Positions 1 through 6,203 of a DNA stretch of 6,872 nucleotides are shown here, piece by piece. The DNA lies in the NCBI GenBank assembly GCA_947462175.1, contig CANHOE010000141.1, positions 1 to 6,872 on the forward strand, read 5' to 3'. The first letter of the stretch is position 1. Each line of letters begins with the position of its first letter. The stretch is from Burkholderiales bacterium. GTDB lineage: Bacteria > Pseudomonadota > Gammaproteobacteria > Burkholderiales > Burkholderiaceae_C. Position numbers and translations under genes: made by a program. Under the pieces are notes generated by a model. That model was not told where the DNA came from and ran no database searches. It worked only from the letters and a program-made list of their open reading frames with translations.

Positions 1-575
1 ACTGGATCACTGCCGATCAGTTTCTCTCGCGGATAACCACTGAAGGCGACGAAGGCCGGATTCACGTCGACGATGCGCCAGCGCGTGTCCTGCAACATCG
101 CTGGGAAGGGCGAATGCCACAGCACCTGCATCAGCTCGGCAATCACCGGGCCGGTGATGGTGGACGCTGGGAGCGCGTCCACTGGCGCCGGGTCTCGCCA
201 GTGCAAGCGCAAAGCATAGAAACCCGAGCCAAGGACCTGCCAGGCAACATCAGCAGTAGAGCCATCGGACATCACCGCTGCCGGGGGCGTGGTGGCCGCC
301 AAGCCGCGCGACGAGGCTGCGGCGCGCGAATTGACGTGGCCCGGTGTCCGCATGGCGCCAGGCGAAGTGGCGATGGCATGGCGCAGCCAATCCACCAACT
401 CGACACCGAGTACGCCCTGCCATTCCGCGAACGACACGCCGACTGCGCAGGGCATGCGGCGCAGGGCCGCGGTGTTGGCGAACGTCACCTGGCCGCGGCG
501 ATCGAACAGCAAGACCCCTTCACCGAGGTGATCGAAAAACTTTTCGAGGGCGGGCTGGCCGGCGACGAGATCCAT
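1..575 (-). CDS. PAS-domain signalling protein, N-terminal part (3' end outside window)
   Basis: The frame is open from an ATG at 575-573 to the window edge, giving 191 residues with no stop. PAS domains are sensory modules that bind small ligands or partners. Two are suggested. The first begins near residue 13 (FFDHLGEGVLLFDRRGQ, then VTFANTAALRRM at 30-41) and seems to resume at about 103-126 (SDGSTADVAWQVLG, then FYALRLHW) after an Ala/Ser/Thr-rich insertion at about 74-100. The second starts near 145, with LWHSPFPAMLQDTRWRIVDV at 152-171 followed by NPAFVAFSGYPREKLIG, a textbook PAS start. No signal peptide or membrane segment is visible. The output domain (kinase, GGDEF, EAL or other) lies beyond the edge, so no enzymatic role can be given. 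GGTGA (585-581) lies five bases before the ATG. In-frame GTG codons at 587-585 and 584-582 are weaker alternative starts. The gene follows the HDOD gene by 80 bases and may share its transcript. Confidence 0.85.
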   Translation of the reverse strand, partial: MDLVAGQPALEKFFDHLGEGVLLFDRRGQVTFANTAALRRMPCAVGVSFAEWQGVLGVELVDWLRHAIATSPGAMRTPGHVNSRAAASSRGLAATTPPAAVMSDGSTADVAWQVLGSGFYALRLHWRDPAPVDALPASTITGPVIAELMQVLWHSPFPAMLQDTRWRIVDVNPAFVAFSGYPREKLIGSDP

Positions 576-655
576 CGCACTCACCACAGACGCGGTTGCT
601 GGATCATGTCCGCGAATCTATGGCGTCGTCGATCAATCTGGCGACTGGCACAGCG
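576..655 (-). other. 80-base gap between HDOD and PAS genes
   Basis: This is the longest gap in the window. It holds a weak ribosome site (GGTGA, 585-581) for the PAS gene and a TAG (620-618) in the PAS frame that limits upstream extension. I see no terminator with a U-run, no clear -35/-10 pair and no sigma-28-like sequence. It is large enough for a promoter, so the PAS gene could be transcribed separately. Confidence 0.5.
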
Positions 656-1867
656 TCATTCAAGGTCAGCGGCCGCGGCCAGGGCTCGCAATTCAGCCTG
701 GTTGATTTCACGCACGCCCATCATCAAGGCCTCGGCACATTCGCGGAAGTCGTAAAGCGATTCGGCCTCGATCGCCTTGACCAGATTGAAGTACGGCACG
801 TAAGGGCCGGTCCCTTCGATCAGCGTTTCGTGGACGAGCTGCGGCACAGGGATGGTGCGCAACAGCTCGGCGAGCGGTTGCTGGAAAAGACGATCGAGCA
901 GCGAGAAAACGCCGCAGATGAACAGCTCGTTGCGCATCTCGGCATCGCCGCCGGTGTTGCGTGCCAGTTCTTCCATCAGCAGGCCCCGTCGCACCGAGGC
1001 GAACATCGCTGCGCGCAGGTTGGGCTCCTTGCTGGCCGTGGCAAGCAACAGCGCAAGCCAGCGCTTGAGTCGTTGGTAGCCCAGCAGCATCAGCGCATGG
1101 CGGAACGAACTGACCTCGACCGACAACCCAAAGGCCGCGGAATTGATGTATCTAAGTACCTTGAATCCGAGGGACGGGTCGCGCTTGAGTGTGTTTTCCA
1201 GCTTGTCGGCCGACTCTTCTGCATCGACCTGGCGTATCAGTTCGACCACCGTCTGCAGGTCGATCGGCGTCGGAGGCGCGCGGCCGCCCTTTGGACGCTC
1301 CGTGACCTCGTCGCCGAGCGGCCACCCCAACACCGCCACCGCGCCGCGGCTGAACGCACCATCCATGTCCGCGGTCGAGTTGATGCCGGCAAGCACATGG
1401 GGGATGGTGCGCTGAACGCCGACTGGCGCCAAGCCGCCGCTTGCAACGCGCCGGTCGTCAGAGAGGTCAATGATCGACTGCATGAAGCACGGCAGCACCT
1501 CTCGCGGAAGATCCTTCAGAGGTCGTCCCTTGAGCATCAAGGTGGTGCCATGGGCGTGCAAGGCGACGATGGAGGCGGTGTTCACCGGGTCTGCCGCCAT
1601 GAACGCCGGCACTTCCACCATCAAATTGGGAGAGGGCGAGGTCTGCAGCAAATCCTGCAACAGGCTTTCGCTCGTGACATTCAGTGAGACTCGGCCGCCG
1701 TTGGCTGGCCAAACAGATGCGACCGCCAGAAGCAACTGACTTGCGTCCAGTGGCACATCGGGACGCAAGGGGAACACCGTCAGCCGGGTCGCGGTGACCG
1801 CACGGTTGCGGTCGATGAAGGCCGAATAGCCCAGCGCCACGTGACCCAGTATTTCGGCTTCCAACAC
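656..1867 (-). CDS. Degenerate EAL-like / HDOD domain signalling protein
   Basis: The protein has 403 residues with no signal peptide or membrane segment, so it is probably cytoplasmic. The C-terminal half (about 198-395) is an HDOD domain: RDPSLGFKVLRYINSAAFG at 229-247 and FRHALMLLGYQRLKRWLALL at 255-274. The N-terminal 190 residues resemble the EAL-like half of YuxH/CdgJ-type proteins (ILGH at 6-9, SAFIDRNRAV at 15-24, SLNVTSESLL at 61-70, NLMVEVPAFM at 81-90). Where the EAL signature should sit the sequence reads ATRLTVFPL (26-34), so the key Glu is absent and c-di-GMP hydrolysis is unlikely. EAL-HDOD relatives affect motility, and HDOD domains usually act through protein contacts. A similar role here is inferred from the position 58 bases after flgL. 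The start is GTG at 1867-1865, chosen because AGGAG (1877-1873) lies five bases upstream. The HDOD call is firm, the EAL-like call moderate, and the target unknown. Confidence 0.87.
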   Translation of the reverse strand: MLEAEILGHVALGYSAFIDRNRAVTATRLTVFPLRPDVPLDASQLLLAVASVWPANGGRVSLNVTSESLLQDLLQTSPSPNLMVEVPAFMAADPVNTASIVALHAHGTTLMLKGRPLKDLPREVLPCFMQSIIDLSDDRRVASGGLAPVGVQRTIPHVLAGINSTADMDGAFSRGAVAVLGWPLGDEVTERPKGGRAPPTPIDLQTVVELIRQVDAEESADKLENTLKRDPSLGFKVLRYINSAAFGLSVEVSSFRHALMLLGYQRLKRWLALLLATASKEPNLRAAMFASVRRGLLMEELARNTGGDAEMRNELFICGVFSLLDRLFQQPLAELLRTIPVPQLVHETLIEGTGPYVPYFNLVKAIEAESLYDFRECAEALMMGVREINQAELRALAAAADLE

Positions 1868-1872
1868 AAGAA

Positions 1873-1877
1873 CTCCT
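1873..1877 (-). promoter_or_regulatory. Ribosome binding site deciding the GTG start of the HDOD gene
   Basis: AGGAG on the minus strand is followed by TTCTT and then GTG (1867-1865). Site and spacing are good, and no ATG lies nearby in frame, so the GTG is taken as the start. The next codon is TTG, which could also initiate but with a less clear reason. Confidence 0.75.
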
Positions 1878-1900
1878 AAGCAGTGGAGAGGCGAACCCCG

Positions 1901-1919
1901 CAGGCGCGCGCGTCGCCTG
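1901..1919. repeat. Short inverted repeat between flgL and the HDOD gene
   Basis: CAGGCG (1901-1906) and CGCCTG (1914-1919) form a perfect six-base inverted repeat around a seven-base GC-rich loop, in the 58-base gap after the flgL stop. In the transcribed (minus) sense no U-run follows, so this is not a normal intrinsic terminator. It could slow polymerase, protect the 3' end of the flgL message, or be chance in GC-rich DNA. Confidence 0.4.
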
Positions 1920-1925
1920 ACTTGG

Positions 1926-3155
1926 TCAGGGGTTGACGTACTGGAACAGCGACAACTTCTGAATCGCGGAATACGATTTCAGAGCTGCATCGTAGCCGTT
2001 CTGTTTGATCTGGAAATCGGACAACGCCTGCACCATGTCCAGGTCTTCGGCGTTCGAACGCTGGGTCTGCGCGTCCAGCTTTTCGGCTGACAACCGGTCC
2101 GTCACACCATCGATTCGATTGAGCACATCGCCGGCCGCTGAGCGCGCAGCGCTCAGGGTACCCAAGCTGGCATCGACGTTGCGCAAAGCGTCCGATGTTC
2201 CTTGCGCCCGCTGCGAACCAGTCAGCCCTGTCTGCTTCAGGTTGGCCACTGCCTGGTCGAGGACGGCGAAAACGCTCAGGGTCGGCGTGGAAGGCGTGAT
2301 CTCGAATTGATCACCAGCCGCCGGCGCGCCCGAAATGTTGACGCTGGTCCCGTGCAAATCGATCGCTCGGCCGCTGCTGAAGGTGCCGGTGCCCTCCGCG
2401 GTGACGACGTTTGGCGTCGCCAGCGGAAAGCTCTCAACGGTGTAATCGGTGGCGGAGGTGAAACGAATGCGGTAGCCGGTGTCGGCAACCGGAAACAGCT
2501 GCGACGGGTCGTTGACACTGCCGGAGTCGATCCACACGCCGCGAACGGGCTGGTTGGTGACATTGTTGCCAGCAGCGCGGGTGACGAAAACGCCGTTGCC
2601 AGTGCGCGAAGACAGCCAGGCGGCCTGGCCGTCGCTGCTCAATGGCAGCGAGGTGTCGGCATCGGTGAGGGTCTGGCCGGGGATGCCGCGGAAGGAAACC
2701 CCGCCAGGTGTGTCGACAAACGGTGGTTGATTCGAACCCTGACCACCGAACAGATAGCTGCCGGCCCCGTCTGAACGATTGGCCACCTGAAACAGTTGAT
2801 CGCGCAATCCTTGCAGCTTGTTGGCCTGGATCGCCCGCTCGGCGTCGCTGTAGCTGGCATTGCCAGATGCGACCAGCGCTTCGCGCGCCTGCGACAGCAA
2901 TTCATTGGCATCGCTCAGAGCGCTTTCGGTCTGACCGATCAGCACCTTGCTGACGTCCACGCTGCGCTTCGACGCATCACTGCGGGATTCGGCTGCCAGC
3001 GCCCGTTCGGCACGTGCAGCCGCAGCGGGATCGTCACTCGCCCTGAGCACACGCTTGCCGCTGCTCAGTCGAGCCTGCGCATCGCTGAGGCCCTGCTGCC
3101 GAAGTTGCAGGTTGTCGATCGTCGTGGCGTAGCTGCTGGCGGTGGTGATGCGCAT
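1926..3155 (-). CDS. flgL: FlgL: second hook-filament junction protein (HAP3)
   Basis: FlgL forms the second junction layer, on top of FlgK and below the flagellin filament. It is a flagellin-fold protein exported without a cleaved signal. The 409-residue product starts MRITTASSYA and has the flagellin-like N-terminal helix region with ARLSSGKRVLRASDDPAAAA at 28-47. Its C-terminal helix ends YSAIQKLSLFQYVNP (395-409), a strong FlgL signature, preceded by AEDLDMVQALSDFQIKQNGY (369-388). It is longer than E. coli FlgL (about 317 residues). The extra length is a beta-rich, Gly/Thr/Asn-rich middle at about 140-290, containing VNISGAPAAGDQF (272-284), which resembles motifs in the enlarged region of the neighbouring FlgK. 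The ribosome site is weak: only a GAG about 8 bases before the ATG. Translation may therefore depend partly on ribosomes arriving from flgK, 54 bases upstream. Confidence 0.96.
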   Translation of the reverse strand: MRITTASSYATTIDNLQLRQQGLSDAQARLSSGKRVLRASDDPAAAARAERALAAESRSDASKRSVDVSKVLIGQTESALSDANELLSQAREALVASGNASYSDAERAIQANKLQGLRDQLFQVANRSDGAGSYLFGGQGSNQPPFVDTPGGVSFRGIPGQTLTDADTSLPLSSDGQAAWLSSRTGNGVFVTRAAGNNVTNQPVRGVWIDSGSVNDPSQLFPVADTGYRIRFTSATDYTVESFPLATPNVVTAEGTGTFSSGRAIDLHGTSVNISGAPAAGDQFEITPSTPTLSVFAVLDQAVANLKQTGLTGSQRAQGTSDALRNVDASLGTLSAARSAAGDVLNRIDGVTDRLSAEKLDAQTQRSNAEDLDMVQALSDFQIKQNGYDAALKSYSAIQKLSLFQYVNP

Positions 3156-3209
3156 GGCGAGGTCTCGATCGATGGGAGATTGGCGGGTCAGCCCGAAGCA
3201 GGCAAAGCG

Positions 3210-5249
3210 TCAGCGAGAGAGTTGCAGCAACGAGTCGAAGATCGACTGCGCCACCTGCAGCATCTTGGCAGCGGCCTGGTAGCTTTGCTGGTACTGAATC
3301 AGGCGGGCAGCTTCTTCGTCCAGATTGACGCCTGACTTGCTGGCGAGGTCCTTGCTGGCCTGATCAAACACCGATGTCGACAGGTCAGACGCAGCCTTCG
3401 CGCTCTGCACGCGCACGCCGACATTGGCAATGACATTGGCATAGGCATCGGTGACGCTGGCGCCAGGTTCCAGCGATCCACCGCTCCACACTGCCCCGAC
3501 CAAGGCCGCATCACGCAATGCCAGCAAGCCATTGGCGTTGCGGTTGTCTGACATCGGGTAAGTGTTTCGACCGACGGTGAAACTGTCGCCAACCACTGCA
3601 GGCGAAGCCGATGGGTCTGCTGCGACCGGCACTCCGGTGATGGTGAGCTGGAAGCCGTTGCTGGCGGTGGAGCCGGGGTAGTCAATTGGCTGGCCTGGCT
3701 GCCACGTGGCGGGCGTGCTGGTACCCGAGGCATCGGTCCAGGTGTAGGTGTACTGACCCGGCGTCGCGGTGACCTGGAATCGCAGTGTGGCCGGAAGATT
3801 GGGATGGCTGCCAGCGGTGACGCTGTCGACAGCCAGCTTGAGCACACTGCCAGTACCCTTGTTCGAACTGCCGGTGGTCACGCTCAGGGGCGAAGCTGCT
3901 GCCAGCAGCTTCGGGTTGGTCATGTCCAGCCGCAGGTCGCGCGCAGCGCTGCCCGCAGGCTGCAGAAGGAACCGGTCACCTGTCGCGGCTGTCCCGCTGA
4001 TATTGATCTGGAAGCCGTCGACGATGTCTCCGTTGGCCACCGCACGAGGCGCAAAGGCCGGATCGGGCACGCCACCGTTGAGTCGGTAAAGCTGGAAGCC
4101 GCCAGCACCGTCGGCGAGCACCTCGTAATCGCTTGCGTGCACGCTGCTGACCTGCGCCGCGGTCAGCGCAGAAGGCGATCGCAGTGTCAAGGAAATGCTG
4201 CCGCTGCCGGTGTTGTTCGCGAGCGAGCGGCCCGCGACCAGCGGCGCGCCAGATACATCCCCGAAGCGGAAGATCGCAGCGCCGGGTTGCCCCAGCAGAT
4301 CGAGGCCGAGCGACTGTTGCTCATTGACCTGTTGCCCAATGCCAAGGGCCAACTGACCCAGCTGATTACGGGCATCGGTCAGGTCGCTGTTCTGGAATCG
4401 CAACAGGCCGTAGATGGATCCGGACGTCAGCAGGGAATCGGGCAGCTGCCGAGTTCCGTTCTGCCCGATGACACCGATCACCGCCCGGGTGGCATCGTAG
4501 GGGTCGGTCATCGCAGCCAGCTTCGTCGTCTTCGCACCGACGACCAAGGACTGTCCGCCGCCGAGGAAGACCGACAGAGACCCATCTTCGGCAGGCACGG
4601 TGGAGACCTGGACGTACTGGCTGAGGTCGTTGATGGCGGTGTCACGTTTGTCGAGCAAGTCGTTTGGCGGCTGGCCGAGACCGCGCGCGTCAACGATGCG
4701 CTGATTCAACGCCGCGATCTGCTCCGTCAGGCTGTTGACCGACGACACCGACACCCGAATTTGCTGGGTCACGCCCGCTTGCAGCGTGTCGATCTGCCGC
4801 GCCGCCGCATTGAACCGCGAGGCCAGATCGTTGGCGCGAGACAGCACCACCTGACGTGCCGTCTGGTCCTGCGGCTTGCTCGAGACGTCGGTGAACGCAT
4901 TGAAGAACTGCGTGGCCGTGTGGCCCAGACCGGCCTCGCCGACGCCAAAGATCTTCTCGAGCTGTGTCAGTTGATCGCTGCGTGTGCTGTCAGCGCTGGC
5001 CTGCGAGCGCGCCAGGGCCGCCTGCTGCGTCAGGAAGTCATCGTGCGCCCGGGTGACCGTCGTCACATCGACGCCACGGCCGAAGAAACCGGAACCGGTG
5101 AACTGCCCATTCGATGCCGACAGCTCGACTTCCTGTCGCGAATAGCCGCGTGTGTTGACGTTGGCAATGTTGTTGCCAGTGGTCTGCAACTGGGCAAAAG
5201 CAGCGCCCAGGGCCCTCGTGCCCAGCGACGACAGTGCTCCAGTACCCAT
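3210..5249 (-). CDS. flgK: FlgK: first hook-filament junction protein (HAP1), enlarged
   Basis: FlgK is exported by the flagellar type III apparatus and assembles on the hook tip as the first layer of the hook-filament junction. The 679-residue product has the axial-protein N-terminus, with TTGNNIANVNTRGYSRQ at 23-39, and the conserved C-terminal helix starting GVNLDEEAARLIQYQQSYQ at 640-658. The helical D1 region with PPNDLLDKRDTAINDLSQYV (194-213) is typical of FlgK. NRNANGLLALRD (569-580) marks the return to the core. E. coli FlgK is about 547 residues, and most of the extra length lies in the exposed middle at about 455-566. The motif at 411-427 (GFQINISG and GDRF) recurs in looser form at 531-557 (GFQLTITG and GDSF), suggesting an internal duplication. 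The start ATG follows GGAGGA by 10 bases. The gene lies 31 bases after flgJ and 54 before flgL. No signal peptide is expected or seen. Confidence 0.97.
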   Translation of the reverse strand: MGTGALSSLGTRALGAAFAQLQTTGNNIANVNTRGYSRQEVELSASNGQFTGSGFFGRGVDVTTVTRAHDDFLTQQAALARSQASADSTRSDQLTQLEKIFGVGEAGLGHTATQFFNAFTDVSSKPQDQTARQVVLSRANDLASRFNAAARQIDTLQAGVTQQIRVSVSSVNSLTEQIAALNQRIVDARGLGQPPNDLLDKRDTAINDLSQYVQVSTVPAEDGSLSVFLGGGQSLVVGAKTTKLAAMTDPYDATRAVIGVIGQNGTRQLPDSLLTSGSIYGLLRFQNSDLTDARNQLGQLALGIGQQVNEQQSLGLDLLGQPGAAIFRFGDVSGAPLVAGRSLANNTGSGSISLTLRSPSALTAAQVSSVHASDYEVLADGAGGFQLYRLNGGVPDPAFAPRAVANGDIVDGFQINISGTAATGDRFLLQPAGSAARDLRLDMTNPKLLAAASPLSVTTGSSNKGTGSVLKLAVDSVTAGSHPNLPATLRFQVTATPGQYTYTWTDASGTSTPATWQPGQPIDYPGSTASNGFQLTITGVPVAADPSASPAVVGDSFTVGRNTYPMSDNRNANGLLALRDAALVGAVWSGGSLEPGASVTDAYANVIANVGVRVQSAKAASDLSTSVFDQASKDLASKSGVNLDEEAARLIQYQQSYQAAAKMLQVAQSIFDSLLQLSR

Positions 5250-5259
5250 GGTGTGTCGA

Positions 5260-5265
5260 TCCTCC
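5260..5265 (-). promoter_or_regulatory. Ribosome binding site of flgK
   Basis: GGAGGA on the minus strand lies in the 31-base gap between flgJ and flgK, with 10 bases between it and the ATG at 5249-5247. It supports this start and independent ribosome loading on flgK. No sigma-28-like TAAA/GCCGATAA pair is visible in the gap. Confidence 0.75.
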
Positions 5266-5280
5266 GAGGCGGCGGTGTGG

Positions 5281-6192
5281 TCAGGTCGTCATCACCCGCT
5301 GCAGCCGCAGCGTGGTGTTGATGACGCGGGTCAGTTTGTCAGCGTAGGCTGGGTCGGTCGCATAGCCGGCACGCTGCAGTCCTTGCGCGAAGCCGGCGGC
5401 GCCCATGGCACCAGCGCTGGCGTCAGCCAGGACGCGGCTGTAGCGCGGACTGTCCTTCATCAACCGGGCATAGTCGTTGAAGGAGTCCTCGTACGAGGCG
5501 TAGGCGCGGAACCTGGCTGTCACCTTGCGAGCAGTGCCGTCGATGAATTCGGTGGTTGTCACTTCGGCTACGCGCCCTGCCCAGCTGGGTCCGGCCTTGA
5601 TGCCGAACAGGTTGAACGAGGTGGACCCGTCACTGTTCTTGATCTCGTGCCGTCCCCAGCCCGACTCATGGGCCGCCTGGGCGACCATGAAACTGGCCGG
5701 GATACCCGTCTGCGCTTCGGCCGCACGGGCGGCTTCGGAATGGCGCTGCACGAAATCAAGTTGGCGTTGGGTCGCCGTCGACGACTGGGGTCCCACGCTC
5801 GAGGTCGCGCCGCTGGCGGGGACGCCGGGCGCGGAAGCTGCGGGCGGTGTCACGTTGCCGAGCTGACGCTCGAGTTGGCGCGCGATCACGTCGGCCAGCC
5901 CGCCAGGTGTACCGCTCATCTTCTTGGCGTATTCGGCGTCGAGCATGTCGTTGCCAAGCTGGGTGCCTTGGTTGGACAGCATGTCAGTGGACATCGCGGC
6001 CTGTGCGTCCCGCATGCCTTTCAACAGCTGCTGCATGAACAGCGTCTCGAATTGCTTGGCGGTTTCCTTGATCGCAGCCCTGGGATCCCGCGCCGCGCCA
6101 TTTCGCAGTGCCGCCAGGGCCCGAGCGTCGGCGGCTGTGGCCGCCGAGCCGGTGGCCACCCCGGGCAGCAACTGCGTCGAGGGCAGGTTCAT
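5281..6192 (-). CDS. flgJ: FlgJ: flagellar rod cap with C-terminal muramidase domain
   Basis: The protein has 303 residues and two domains. The N-terminal part (about 35-112) is the rod-binding/rod-cap domain, with QFETLFMQQLLKGMRDA at 47-63 and a conserved helix with DMLDAEYAKKMSG at 82-94. An Ala/Pro/Ser-rich linker (about 113-140) leads to a glucosaminidase-type muramidase domain (about 142-303) that cuts murein so the rod can cross the cell wall. The hydrolase motif AAHESGWG (173-180) places the catalytic Glu at 176, and NLFGIK lies at 194-199. Glu215 (in VTTTEF) and Asp240 (in SFNDY) lie 39 and 64 residues after Glu176. As I recall it, Salmonella FlgJ has the same spacing between Glu184, Glu223 and Asp248, so the enzyme looks intact. 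The start was chosen at 6192, although the frame is open upstream, because that region codes for flgI in another frame and a strong GAGGTGA site precedes this ATG. It is translationally coupled to flgI and lies 31 bases before flgK. The fused form is typical of beta- and gammaproteobacteria. Confidence 0.97.
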   Translation of the reverse strand: MNLPSTQLLPGVATGSAATAADARALAALRNGAARDPRAAIKETAKQFETLFMQQLLKGMRDAQAAMSTDMLSNQGTQLGNDMLDAEYAKKMSGTPGGLADVIARQLERQLGNVTPPAASAPGVPASGATSSVGPQSSTATQRQLDFVQRHSEAARAAEAQTGIPASFMVAQAAHESGWGRHEIKNSDGSTSFNLFGIKAGPSWAGRVAEVTTTEFIDGTARKVTARFRAYASYEDSFNDYARLMKDSPRYSRVLADASAGAMGAAGFAQGLQRAGYATDPAYADKLTRVINTTLRLQRVMTT

Positions 6193-6203
6193 CAGATCAC
6201 CTC
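6192..6203 (-). promoter_or_regulatory. Ribosome binding site and TGATG coupling junction of flgJ
   Basis: On the minus strand GAGGTGA (6203-6197) matches seven bases of the anti-Shine-Dalgarno complement and ends four bases before the flgJ ATG at 6192-6190. The site lies inside the last codons of flgI. The flgI TGA (6194-6192) shares its final A with the flgJ ATG, a TGATG arrangement typical of termination-reinitiation coupling. This decides the flgJ start against the longer upstream open frame. Confidence 0.8.

Noticed and set aside
581..607. Eight-codon minus-strand frame (MIQQPRLW) just before the PAS gene, whose TGA overlaps the PAS ribosome site
   Set aside because: The position would suit a leader peptide, but it has no convincing ribosome site and such short frames are common by chance.
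344..1687. Long plus-strand open frame (447 codons) opposite the HDOD and PAS genes
   Set aside because: It lies antisense to two genes with recognisable domains, its translation is rich in Arg, Gln and His with no family motif, and such frames are expected in GC-rich DNA.
3804..5321. Long plus-strand open frame (505 codons) opposite flgK
   Set aside because: It is fully antisense to a clear FlgK, and the Arg/Gln/His-rich composition without motifs marks it as a codon-bias shadow.
5250..5420. Possible sigma-28 (FliA) promoter before flgK, as in enteric bacteria
   Set aside because: No TAAA/GCCGATAA-like pair at proper spacing is visible in the gap or in the end of flgJ.
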